Shown: one piece after another, positions 51,347-60,285 of the stretch | Numbering within the stretch: position 1 is the first letter of the stretch | Layout: every line of letters starts with the position of its first letter | Assembly (NCBI GenBank): GCA_001464215.1 | Contig: LNEZ01000056.1 | Span: 1 to 64,000, forward strand | Length of the DNA stretch: 64,000 nucleotides | Direction of reading: 5' to 3' | Origin: Rhizobiales bacterium Ga0077548 | GTDB taxonomy: Bacteria; Pseudomonadota; Alphaproteobacteria; Rhizobiales; Xanthobacteraceae | Made by a program: the position numbers and the translations under genes | The notes under the pieces: generated by a model | Database searches by the model: none | Told to the model about the DNA's origin: nothing | What the model saw: the letters and a program-made list of their open reading frames with translations, nothing else

Positions 51347-53026
51347 GTGACAACCTCCGCATTCCGGGCGTTTCGCAATAGCGGAACGCCCGGTTTTACA
51401 CTTGCTGCGATCCTTTTTGCGGCGATCGTCGTTTCGCCGATTGTCGCGCTAATCTCGATTGCAAGCGAAGGCTCGGGCGATCTGTGGCCGCAGCTCGCGG
51501 CCTATGTGCTGCCGTCGGCTGCGATCAATACCGCGACGCTTCTGCTTGGCGTTGGCGTTCTCACCAGCATCATCGGGGTCGGAACGGCGTGGCTGATCGC
51601 GACTACCGAATTTCCGGGCCGCAAATTTTTCGACTGGGCACTGTTACTTCCGCTCGCGATTCCGACTTACATTCTCGCTTACGCGTACCTCGATATCGTT
51701 CATCCGCTTGGGCCGATTCAGTCCACGCTGCGGGGCCTTTTCGGCTTGAGCGATCCGCGCGCGCTTAACTTTACCGAGATCCGTTCTATGGGCGGCGTGA
51801 TTTTTCTCCTCGGCTTCGTGCTCTACCCTTATGTTTATCTCGCCGCACGCGCGTCTTTTCTGATGCAGAACGCGACCGCGTTAGAGGCTGCCCGCATTCT
51901 CGGGGCGGGACGCTTTGAAATTCTTTTTCGTGTCGCACTGCCGCTAGCCCGCCCGGCGATTGTCGTTGGCATTACGCTCGCGCTGTTAGAGGCCCTGAAC
52001 GACATCGGCGCGACCGAATTTCTCGGCGTGCGCACACTGACGATTGCAATCTATTCGACCTGGCTCAACCGCTCCTCGCTGCCGGGGGCCGCGCAGATTT
52101 CGCTCTTCATGCTTGCGCTGGTGATGGCGCTATTCCTACTGGAACGCTGGGCACGGCGGCACCAGCAATTCGCAGGCGGCAACAAGCGCACGCAGCCACC
52201 CGCACCGGTGCGGTTAAGCGGATTGAAGGCGCTCGGCGCATTTGCAGCCTGTGCGCTGCCGCTCACAATCGGATTTCTTACACCCTTCGCCTATCTCCTG
52301 GATCAGGCGACCAGGAAACTCGCATCCGGCGGCATTTCGCCGATGTTGCTACGCGAAACGCTGAACACGCTTTTTTATGCCGGCATTGCGACCGCTGTCA
52401 CGCTCGCGACCGGTCTTGTCATCGCTTACGCGCTTCGCAGCGACAAAAGCGGCCTTGCAACGCCTGCGAGCAGGATTGCCAGCATCGGTTACGCGATTCC
52501 CGGCACGGTGCTTGCCGTCGGCCTGCTTTGGCCACTCGCCGCGTTCGACAACGCGGTCGACGCGGCGTTGCGCCAGTGGTTCGGCATTTCGACCGGCCTA
52601 CTGATCTCGGGCTCCGGCGGCGCGCTGGTACTCGCCTATACGATCCGATTCCTCGCGATCTCGATCAACGGTGTCGAGGCCGGATACGCAAAGATCTCCA
52701 TGAATGTCGATCACGCCGCGCGCAGCCTCGGTGAAAGCTCGCTGGGCACGCTGCGCAAAATCCATCTGCCGATGCTGCGGCCCGTATTCGGTGCCGCGGC
52801 GATCCTCGTCTTCGTCGACTGCATGAAGGAATTACCGGCAACGCTGATGCTGCGGCCATTCGGCGTCGAGACTCTGGCGACCCACATTTATGCGGAGGCG
52901 GTGCGCGGTACCTATGAAGACGGCGCGGTCGCGGCAATCCTCGTGGTGCTCGCCGGGCTCTTGCCCGTGCTGATGCTGGCGCGGCTCAGCCGCAACGCAA
53001 TTACGCCGAGCACAATTTCCTCTTAG
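51347..53026 (+). CDS. Iron ABC transporter permease, fused two-domain (FbpB-like)
   Basis: 559 residues starting with GTG at 51347. About twelve membrane segments in two halves, as in FbpB, each with an EAA-type loop: ALEAARILGAGRFEILFRVALP and HAARSLGESSLGTLRKIHLP. It moves Fe3+ through the inner membrane with an ATPase. No ATPase gene follows: the next gene is convergent, sharing stop bases TTAG. The energising subunit must be encoded elsewhere. Confidence 0.9.
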   Translation: MTTSAFRAFRNSGTPGFTLAAILFAAIVVSPIVALISIASEGSGDLWPQLAAYVLPSAAINTATLLLGVGVLTSIIGVGTAWLIATTEFPGRKFFDWALLLPLAIPTYILAYAYLDIVHPLGPIQSTLRGLFGLSDPRALNFTEIRSMGGVIFLLGFVLYPYVYLAARASFLMQNATALEAARILGAGRFEILFRVALPLARPAIVVGITLALLEALNDIGATEFLGVRTLTIAIYSTWLNRSSLPGAAQISLFMLALVMALFLLERWARRHQQFAGGNKRTQPPAPVRLSGLKALGAFAACALPLTIGFLTPFAYLLDQATRKLASGGISPMLLRETLNTLFYAGIATAVTLATGLVIAYALRSDKSGLATPASRIASIGYAIPGTVLAVGLLWPLAAFDNAVDAALRQWFGISTGLLISGSGGALVLAYTIRFLAISINGVEAGYAKISMNVDHAARSLGESSLGTLRKIHLPMLRPVFGAAAILVFVDCMKELPATLMLRPFGVETLATHIYAEAVRGTYEDGAVAAILVVLAGLLPVLMLARLSRNAITPSTISS

Positions 53027-54984
53027 GTGCTGAGCGCCGGAATATCCCGATACAGATCGAGCGCTTCGGGATTGGCAAGCGCTTCGGTATTTTTCACCGG
53101 GCGGCCATGCACGACATCGCGCACAGCCAGCTCCGTTATCTTTCCAGAACGCGTGCGCGGGATGTCCGCGATCTGCACTATCTTCGCCGGAACATGGCGC
53201 GGGCTTGCGCCGGTACGAATCTGGCTCTTGATCTTCGCAGTCAATGCGTCGTCGAGCTTCGTGCCATCGCGCAGCCGAACGAAAAGCACGATGCGTGTGT
53301 CGCCGTCCCATTCCTGGCCGATGGCGATAGATTCCACGACATCGGAAACCTGCTCGACCTGCGCGTAAATTTCTGCGGTGCCGATGCGCACGCCTTGAGG
53401 ATTCAGGGTCGCGTCGGAGCGGCCATGAATGACCATGCCGCCATGCGCAGTCCACTCGGCGAAATCGCCGTGGCACCAGATGTTCGGGAAGCGGTCAAAG
53501 TAGGCGCTGTGATATTTTTTGCCTTCGGGATCGTTCCAGAACATCACTGGCATCGATGGGAACGGCTTCGTGCAGACAAGCTCGCCGCGCTCCCCCTTCT
53601 GCGGATTACCGTTGTCGTCCCAGACATCGACCGCCATGCCGAGCGCCGGCGCCTGAATCTCGCCCTTCCACACCGGCGCGGTCGGATCGGCACCGACGAA
53701 GCAGGCTGCAAGGTCGGTACCGCCGGAGACGGATGCGAGGTGAACGTCCTTTTTCACCGCGTCATAGACATAATCGAAGCTTTCCGGCACCAGCGGCGAG
53801 CCGGTCGAAGCGAGCACGCGCATCGCTGACAGGTCATGCGTATCTTTCGGACGCAAGCCTTCCTTCTTCGCCGCGTCGATGAATTTCGCCGAAGTGCCGA
53901 AGAAGCCGATTTTCTCTTCGGCGGCGTAGTCGAACATCACATCTTTTTTCGGATGGAACGGCGAGCCGTCATAGAGCATCAAGGTTGCTTCGGCAGCCAA
54001 GCCCGTCACCAGCCAGTTCCACATCATCCAGCCGAGCGTCGTGAACCAGAACATCCGCTCGCCCGGCTTGATGCCGCAGTGGAGCTTATGCTCCTTCAAA
54101 TGCTGGATCAGCACGCCGCCCGCGCAATGTACGATACATTTCGGAACGCCGGTCGTGCCGGACGAAAACAGAATGTATAGCGGGTGATCGAACGGCAGCC
54201 GCTCGAATTCGACTTTCTTCGCGCTAAACGGCGCGATGAAAGAATCGAGATCAGTGGCGCGCGGAAGTTTCGAGACTACCTCTTTTGTCTCGCCGAGATA
54301 AGGAACGATGATCACTTTCTCGGCGGTCAGCAGATTCTTGATAACGGTGTCGAGCTTCTCGGTGATCGAGATTTTCTTGCCCGCGTACCAATAGCCGTCG
54401 CAGGCGAAGAACAGCTTTGGCTGAATCTGTCCGAAGCGGTCGATCACGCCGCGCTCACCGAAATCGGGCGAACAGGAAGAAAAGATTGCGCCGAGCGAAG
54501 ACGCAGCAAGCATGATCGCAACACTCTCGGGAAGGTTCGGAAGCATCGCGGCAATGCGGTCGCCCTTCTGCACGCCCGCGGCTCTCATTGCCTGCTGAAG
54601 ACGCGATACCAGCGTGTGCAGTTCATCGAAGGAGAGCCGGTAACTTTTCTTGTCCTCGCCGCGGAAAATCATCGCCGGTTCGCTGCCGGTCTTACGCATC
54701 ATATTCTCCGCGAAACTCAGTTTCGCATTAGGAAAAAATCTCGCGCCCGGCATACGATTCGCGTCGGCGACCAGCGGTGCGCCCTTCTCGCCGATCACGC
54801 CGCAAAAATCCCAGATCAACTCCCAGAACGCCGGCAGGTTATCCACCGACCAGCCGTGCAACTGGCTGTAGTCCGCAAGCGCTAGCCCGAAACGGCGGTT
54901 GGCCTCTTCCATGAAGCGCACCATCTCGCTTTTGCGAACGGACTCCGGCGAAGGGCTCCAGAGCGGCACGGGATTGGCGGTCAT
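53023..54984 (-). CDS. aacS: Acetoacetyl-CoA synthetase
   Basis: 653 residues from the ATG at 54982-54984 (MTANPVPLWSPSPE), which AAGGAAAA precedes; a longer in-frame start at 55086 adds 34 residues (basic, poorly typical). AMP-binding motifs: ILFSSGTTGVPKCIVH, GWMMWNWLVTGLAAEAT, and C-terminal RTRSGKITELAVRDVV with the catalytic Lys. It activates acetoacetate to acetoacetyl-CoA with ATP, bringing ketone bodies back into central metabolism and polyhydroxybutyrate turnover. Confidence 0.93.
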   Translation of the reverse strand: MTANPVPLWSPSPESVRKSEMVRFMEEANRRFGLALADYSQLHGWSVDNLPAFWELIWDFCGVIGEKGAPLVADANRMPGARFFPNAKLSFAENMMRKTGSEPAMIFRGEDKKSYRLSFDELHTLVSRLQQAMRAAGVQKGDRIAAMLPNLPESVAIMLAASSLGAIFSSCSPDFGERGVIDRFGQIQPKLFFACDGYWYAGKKISITEKLDTVIKNLLTAEKVIIVPYLGETKEVVSKLPRATDLDSFIAPFSAKKVEFERLPFDHPLYILFSSGTTGVPKCIVHCAGGVLIQHLKEHKLHCGIKPGERMFWFTTLGWMMWNWLVTGLAAEATLMLYDGSPFHPKKDVMFDYAAEEKIGFFGTSAKFIDAAKKEGLRPKDTHDLSAMRVLASTGSPLVPESFDYVYDAVKKDVHLASVSGGTDLAACFVGADPTAPVWKGEIQAPALGMAVDVWDDNGNPQKGERGELVCTKPFPSMPVMFWNDPEGKKYHSAYFDRFPNIWCHGDFAEWTAHGGMVIHGRSDATLNPQGVRIGTAEIYAQVEQVSDVVESIAIGQEWDGDTRIVLFVRLRDGTKLDDALTAKIKSQIRTGASPRHVPAKIVQIADIPRTRSGKITELAVRDVVHGRPVKNTEALANPEALDLYRDIPALST

Positions 54985-55169
54985 GAGCGGCGTTTTCCTT
55001 GGTGTTTTAATTGGCGTTTTGTTCTTGATTTGACGAATTTCATAACCCTTCGCCGCCCGCAAGTCAGGGCCATGAAAGCGACACATAGCCCCAAGAAATA
55101 GACTAGAGTTCGCCCCGGCCGGTGATCCCGCCGCCAGTGTCTCGAACCAATCCAGCGCCGGAAGACCCC

Positions 55170-57137
55170 GTGAGCGTTTCGTCTCGAATAAAGCGTATTG
55201 CCATCGGCGCCGTCACTGCCGCTGCCTTGCTTGGTGTCGCTTTCCTGACGCTGCCTTATCTGGTTTCCGAACAGCAGATCCGTGACGCGGCGAGCCGCTC
55301 GATCCAGGCCGCAACCGGTATCGTGCCGCGCATTGATGGCCGTGCCCGGCTTGCGCTGCTTCCCCGCCCCGCGATCCAGATTCAGGAAATCTATCTCGAT
55401 GACGGCTCTAAGAGCGGTCCCGCGGTCGGCGCGCTGCAGGCGAGCCTTCAATTCTGGCCGCTCTTGTTCGGCGAAATCAAAGTCGCGACGCTGACGCTCG
55501 ATCGGCTGCGTCTCGCAATCGATCTCTCCCCGGAGGGTAAACTGATCGGAGGCCTGCCGATCAATCCCGCCATCACCGACGACGACGATGTGCCTGAGCT
55601 TCGCGTTGCCAACGGCTCGGTGCTGCTTCGCGTGCAAGGACGCGACCGCGTCGAGATCATCACAAAGGTCGATGCGTCGCTGAACTGGTCGGGCGCTTCC
55701 TTGACGGCGACCGGAAGCTTCGTGGTCGGGAATAAACCTGCGAATGGAACGCTGGTGATCGCGGATACCGCGGCGCTCGCGAAAGGGCAGCGCAGCAGCG
55801 TTCGCTTCCGGGTCGAGGCCGAACCGGTGCGGATCGCTTATGAAGGGAGAATCACTTTCCGCGAATCCTCGCTCCAGAGCGAAGGCACATTCAGCGCCGA
55901 CGGCCGCTCGCTCCGCGATGCGCTCGCGATATTCGGCATCTCCGCGCCCTCGCCGACCGGCTTCGGGCGGTTCTCGGCGAAGGCAACGGTTTCGCTGACT
56001 CCGATCGCGCTTACCTTTACCAACCTCGCGCTCGAACTTGACGGCAACCGCGCGGACGGCGGGCTCACGTGGAAGCGCGACGGCAACCGCTCGACCCTTC
56101 AGGGTACGCTGGCAAGCGAAACAACCGATCTTTCGATCTATCAGAGCCCGCTTGGGCTAACCACGAACGGCCGCGACTGGAATCGCAACTCGCTCGATAC
56201 TGCAGCGTTGCAAAATTTCGATCTCGACCTGCGGCTGTCATGCGGAAAACTCATCATTGGCAAGATCGAAATCGGCAAAGCGGCGATCACTCTCGGCGTC
56301 AGAAACCGGCAATTCACCGCCGCTATCGGCGAGGCCCAGTTTTACGGCGGCACGTTGCGCGGAAACGCAATCTGGAATGCGGCCGAGGAGAACCCTTCCC
56401 TCCGGCTCGATGCTAACCTCGGCAACTTCGATCTAGAGCGCGGCCTCGGCGGACTTACCGGCTTTCGCAGGTTGGAGGGAAAAGGCTCGCTGACGATCGC
56501 CGTCACCTCCAAAGGCAAGAGCGCGCAGGAAATCGCGTCAGCGCTTTCCGGAAAAATTCAACTCGCGATGAAACAGGGTGCGCTTGCGGGCATCCATGCG
56601 GAAGCCGTGCTGCGGCGTCTTGAGCGCAGGCCGCTTTCCACAACCGGAGATCTACGCGGCGGGCGCACGCCGTTCGAGCGGCTTACCGGAAATATCGAGA
56701 TCGAGAACGGAGTTGCAAAACTCACGGGTTTTGAAGTTGAAAGCCCGATTCTGAAAATCAGCCTCCAGGGTGAAAGCTCGATTACAAAGCGCGAGTTCGA
56801 TTTGCGTGGCGTTGCGAGTCTGATCCGCGCCGCGCAAGGCGCTTCCTCGCAGATCGCATTCGACTTGCCGTTCGTGATTTATGGAACCTGGGACAACCCT
56901 TACTTGCTGCCCGATCCCGACGCGCTGATCCGTCATTCCGGCGCAACCGCGCCGCTGCTCGATGCCGTGCGCGGACGCGCGGCGCGCGAGGCCATGCGCA
57001 GCGTGATCGAGACGGTCACCGGCTTGCGTTCGATCGGCGAGCTTCCGGTGAATCCGACCTTCGAGCCGCCGGCTGCGAACTCGCCGTCGATCGCGCCGAT
57101 TTACGCGCCGTCACCGCAACCGATGCAGTCGCGCTGA
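55170..57137 (+). CDS. AsmA-family envelope protein
   Basis: 655 residues from the GTG at 55170 (GGAAG at the right distance); an in-frame GTG at 55122 is an alternative. One N-terminal membrane helix (RIAIGAVTAAALLGVAFL), then a long beta-rich periplasmic part with AsmA features: GIVPRIDGRARLALLPRPAI, IYLDDG and a C-terminal domain from about residue 420 with GKSAQEIASALSGKIQLAMK and FDLPFVIYGTWDNPYLLPD. AsmA-like proteins are thought to carry phospholipid between membranes. It is 100 bases upstream of an unknown exported protein. Confidence 0.85.
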   Translation: MSVSSRIKRIAIGAVTAAALLGVAFLTLPYLVSEQQIRDAASRSIQAATGIVPRIDGRARLALLPRPAIQIQEIYLDDGSKSGPAVGALQASLQFWPLLFGEIKVATLTLDRLRLAIDLSPEGKLIGGLPINPAITDDDDVPELRVANGSVLLRVQGRDRVEIITKVDASLNWSGASLTATGSFVVGNKPANGTLVIADTAALAKGQRSSVRFRVEAEPVRIAYEGRITFRESSLQSEGTFSADGRSLRDALAIFGISAPSPTGFGRFSAKATVSLTPIALTFTNLALELDGNRADGGLTWKRDGNRSTLQGTLASETTDLSIYQSPLGLTTNGRDWNRNSLDTAALQNFDLDLRLSCGKLIIGKIEIGKAAITLGVRNRQFTAAIGEAQFYGGTLRGNAIWNAAEENPSLRLDANLGNFDLERGLGGLTGFRRLEGKGSLTIAVTSKGKSAQEIASALSGKIQLAMKQGALAGIHAEAVLRRLERRPLSTTGDLRGGRTPFERLTGNIEIENGVAKLTGFEVESPILKISLQGESSITKREFDLRGVASLIRAAQGASSQIAFDLPFVIYGTWDNPYLLPDPDALIRHSGATAPLLDAVRGRAAREAMRSVIETVTGLRSIGELPVNPTFEPPAANSPSIAPIYAPSPQPMQSR

Positions 57138-57236
57138 TTTTTCGCACGCAGCCGCACTTGCGGTGAATCGCGTTCGGCGACAAGGTGGTTGCGCAATACC
57201 TCGCCAATGACCCCCCTTCTCCCGCTGGAACTTATT

Positions 57237-58394
57237 ATGCAATTTCGAAATGCCGCGCGGCTTTGCGTTGCCTCGATCCTGTCGATCGCCGTCCTTATTT
57301 TTTCCGGTGCCGCGGATGCGCAAGGCTCGCGCAAGTTCACATTGACCGTGACACCTATGGGCGCCGCTGCGGGCGACAAAATGATTCCGGTGGCCGCTTC
57401 GGTCGGTGTGAATGTCGTCTTAAAGAGCGAAAGCAGCGAAGCGCTTTCCAAGGTCCTGCTCACGGCGAAGTTGAACGGGGTAAAGTTGGTTCCCGAAGGT
57501 GGCTGGAAAGCCGATGGCGACAATGCCGTACTCGAAATCGACACGCTCAACGCGAACGAGGAGATTTCGCGCCGCCTGAACTTACGTGTCGATATGGCGC
57601 CGCTGCCGCCCGGCAAGCAGGTCGAAGTCTCGGTCGAAGTCAAAATTGGCGAGGCCCGCGTCAATGCATCGACAAAATTCCCGGTCGGCGATTGTGCCGC
57701 GGCATTTCAGGCCGACCTGACGCGGCTGCGGATTTCGACAATTTCGGAGGTCTGGCCGACCGCCGACGAGATGCGAAAGCCCGATACAACGCTGCCGCGG
57801 GTACGTTACTTTCGCGTCGCGATGCGCCGCGGCGATTTTGCCAACTTTGACCGCCTTGCTGCGGGCTATCAGGCTCGCCTTCTGTCCAACTATGATTTCT
57901 TCACCGAAGGCGTTCGCTACACTACGCGGCGCTGGTCGGACGAGTTGAAGGCATTTGCCGGGCAGGACGCGAATCCCGGTCTTTGCGCCGTAAACAAGGA
58001 AATGGCCGAAGGCATCCGCAAAACGATCAACTATGTCTCCGCGCGGCTAGAGCCACCCCTGAAGGCTTACGCGCGGGCGATGGATCAGCTTCGCAAAGCG
58101 GTCGGCGCGGCGGAGAGCGACGACCTGCAAAAGATAGCGCTGCGTCTCGCCGCGGATGCCGGCGCGAAAATCGAGAACCCGCCGGCAAGCGTTTTCAAGA
58201 TCCTGGAACAGACGCGCGATCTTCTGAAGGACACGAAGCCGACCGCGGAACAGCTCGACAATCTATCGCTCGTGGAATCAGTTGCCTGGATCGAGGCGCA
58301 GGCCATGCGCTCAAAGAAGCTGCATGACCTTATCGAAAATTCGATCACGGGCATCACCGAGGCGCAGAAAAAGAACTGCGTTTGCGCGTTCTAA
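57237..58394 (+). CDS. Exported protein, unknown function
   Basis: 385 residues from the ATG at 57237 (MQFRNAARLCVASIL), giving a clean signal peptide ending GAADAQG; upstream in-frame ATGs at 57189 and 57207 weaken it. The N-terminal half (about 25-150) is beta-rich, like an immunoglobulin-type or macroglobulin-type domain (FTLTVTPMGAAAGDKMIPVA, NLRVDMAPLPPGKQVEVSVE). The C-terminal half (about 180-385) is helical with Leu/Arg/Ala-rich repeats; its end has KKNCVCAF. I recognise no family. It follows the AsmA gene by 99 bases. Confidence 0.72.
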   Translation: MQFRNAARLCVASILSIAVLIFSGAADAQGSRKFTLTVTPMGAAAGDKMIPVAASVGVNVVLKSESSEALSKVLLTAKLNGVKLVPEGGWKADGDNAVLEIDTLNANEEISRRLNLRVDMAPLPPGKQVEVSVEVKIGEARVNASTKFPVGDCAAAFQADLTRLRISTISEVWPTADEMRKPDTTLPRVRYFRVAMRRGDFANFDRLAAGYQARLLSNYDFFTEGVRYTTRRWSDELKAFAGQDANPGLCAVNKEMAEGIRKTINYVSARLEPPLKAYARAMDQLRKAVGAAESDDLQKIALRLAADAGAKIENPPASVFKILEQTRDLLKDTKPTAEQLDNLSLVESVAWIEAQAMRSKKLHDLIENSITGITEAQKKNCVCAF

Positions 58395-58999
58395 CTCGTA
58401 GGCGCTGCCGGCACGGGCAACGGGTCGCTCGCAAGCCGCGCATAGAGCAGATGGTCCTGCCAGTGACCTGCGATCGATAAATATTGGCGCGCGGTGCCTT
58501 CGCGCGAGAAATTCATCTTTTCGAGCAGACGGATCGACGCCGTGTTCGACAACAGACACGCGGCCTCGACACGGCGAAGCCTCAACATCGAATGCGCGAA
58601 AGGCACTAGCGCCGCGATGGCCGCGCTCATGTAGCCTTTGCCCGCGAAAGAATGTCCCATCCAATAGCCGAGGCTACCGGCCTGCGCCGCGCCGCGCCGC
58701 AGATTGGTAAGGGTCGCACCGCCGAGCATCGCGCCGTCACTCACGCGGAACGCGAGAAACGCGTAGGCACTCTCTTCATGCAGATCGCGCTCATAGCGCC
58801 GGATGCGGCGGCGGAATGCGCTGCGCGTGAGATCGTCTTCGGGCCAGAGCGGCTCCCATGGCGCAAGAAAGTCACGGCTCTTGCCACGCAGCGCGGACCA
58901 TTCGTCGAAGTCGGCCATGCGCGGCACGCGCAGGAATACGCCCTTGCCCTCGATGACCGGGATTGTGCTGGTAAGGCCGAGCGACTTAAAGAACGCCAT
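58391..58999 (-). CDS. GNAT-family acetyltransferase, RimJ/RimL-like
   Basis: 202 residues. RimJ-type layout: GKGVFLRVPRMADFDEW and LAPWEPLWPEDDLTRSAFRR at the start, GSLGYWMGHSFAGKGYMSAA as the acetyl-CoA motif, NTASIRLLEKMNFSREG as motif B. Such enzymes acetylate ribosomal-protein N-termini or small amines. It is 14 bases after the peptidase gene in the same direction and shares 4 stop bases (CTAA) with the exported-protein gene. Confidence 0.9.
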   Translation of the reverse strand: MAFFKSLGLTSTIPVIEGKGVFLRVPRMADFDEWSALRGKSRDFLAPWEPLWPEDDLTRSAFRRRIRRYERDLHEESAYAFLAFRVSDGAMLGGATLTNLRRGAAQAGSLGYWMGHSFAGKGYMSAAIAALVPFAHSMLRLRRVEAACLLSNTASIRLLEKMNFSREGTARQYLSIAGHWQDHLLYARLASDPLPVPAAPTS

Positions 59000-59013
59000 G
59001 ACTATAGTCTGTT

Positions 59014-60285
59014 TCAGGCCGCCTTGCGCCGCAATGCTTCGGTCGCGGCGCCTGCCCGCTCGAGGCCCTTTGCTTCGCCGACGCCGACGAAGGTCGGCAC
59101 CCCGCCACTGACGAGCTTTTGCCCGGCAGCGCGAACGCTCTCCACCGAGATTTCCTCGATACTGCGTTCGATCTCCTCAAACGGAATTGCGCGGCCGAAA
59201 GCGAGCAAACGGCTGCCGAGTTGATCGGCGCGCGCGGACGCGCTTTCCAGCGCGCTCAAAAGCCCGACCTTCATCTGCGCTTTGGCGCGATCGACTTCTG
59301 CTTGCGTTGCCTTCTCCGCAGCGTCGTGCAACTCGCCGATCACGACGCGCGTCAGTTCTTCGGTATCGGCGGCATCCGCGCCGGCAGCAACCCCGAATAA
59401 TCCGGCATCCAGATAGGAAGAATGAAAGGCCTGAATCGAATAGCAAAGGCCGCGCCGCTCCCGCACCTCCTGGTATAGCCGAGACGAGCCGCCGCCACCC
59501 GCGAGATTCACGAAAGCCTGCATCGCGAAGCGATCGGACGCATGATAGGAAACGCCTTCGAGCCCAAGCACAAGATGAGTCTGCTCTAGCTTACGCGGAC
59601 GGATCTGCACGCCGCCTGCGTACTTCGCCTGCGGCGGTGCCGGCATTTCTCCGCCAGGAATAGACGCCAGTTGTTTTCCCGCCGCGGCAAGTAACTGCTC
59701 ATGATCGACGGCGCCTGCCGCCGCCACGATCATGCGCGAGCCGCGATAGCGCTTTGCCATATAGGCGCGCAGTTTCTCCGGTGTGAAAGAACGGACGGTC
59801 TCTGGCGTGCCGAGAATCGCACGGCCGATAGACTGGCCGGGAAACGCGGTTTCCTGAAACAGATCGAATACGACATCGTCAGGGTCGTCCGCGGCACCGC
59901 CGATTTCCTGCACGATCACACTCTGCTCGCGGGCAAGCTCGCTCTGCTCGAAAGAAGAATTCGTCAGAATGTCGGACAGAATGTCGAAGGCAAGCGGCAG
60001 GTCCTTGCCGAGCAGACGCGAGTAATAGGACGTAACCTCGATGCCGGTCGCAGCATTCAATTCGCCGCCAACATTCTCGATTTCTTCGTTGATTTGGAGA
60101 GCCGTGCGCTTGCTTGTACCCTTGAACGCCATGTGTTCGAGGAGGTGCGAGATGCCGTGCTCGCCGCCGTCTTCGTAGCGCGCACCAGCGGCGACCCAGA
60201 TACCCAGCGACGCCGTTTTCACGCCGGGCATAGTGTCGGTCGCAACCGTAATTCCGCTCTCGAGCTTATCGACGCGAACTGTCAT
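59014..60285 (-). CDS. M16-family zinc peptidase (processing-peptidase-like)
   Basis: 423 residues. Zinc site HLLEH (residues 47-51) in GISHLLEHMAFKGT, with the downstream Glu-containing stretch SVIVQEIGGAADDPDDVVFD. It resembles the bacterial relatives of the mitochondrial processing peptidase beta subunit, with NVGGELNAATGIEVTSYYSR and the Gly-rich GGGGSSRLYQEVRE loop. It overlaps thrC by 4 bases, the usual order in Rhizobiales. The physiological substrate is unknown. Confidence 0.92.
   Translation of the reverse strand: MTVRVDKLESGITVATDTMPGVKTASLGIWVAAGARYEDGGEHGISHLLEHMAFKGTSKRTALQINEEIENVGGELNAATGIEVTSYYSRLLGKDLPLAFDILSDILTNSSFEQSELAREQSVIVQEIGGAADDPDDVVFDLFQETAFPGQSIGRAILGTPETVRSFTPEKLRAYMAKRYRGSRMIVAAAGAVDHEQLLAAAGKQLASIPGGEMPAPPQAKYAGGVQIRPRKLEQTHLVLGLEGVSYHASDRFAMQAFVNLAGGGGSSRLYQEVRERRGLCYSIQAFHSSYLDAGLFGVAAGADAADTEELTRVVIGELHDAAEKATQAEVDRAKAQMKVGLLSALESASARADQLGSRLLAFGRAIPFEEIERSIEEISVESVRAAGQKLVSGGVPTFVGVGEAKGLERAGAATEALRRKAA

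Noticed and set aside
53027-53368. Plus-strand frames beyond the iron permease as a missing ATPase (fbpC)
   Set aside because: No Walker A, signature or Walker B motif; this stretch is antisense to acetoacetyl-CoA synthetase.
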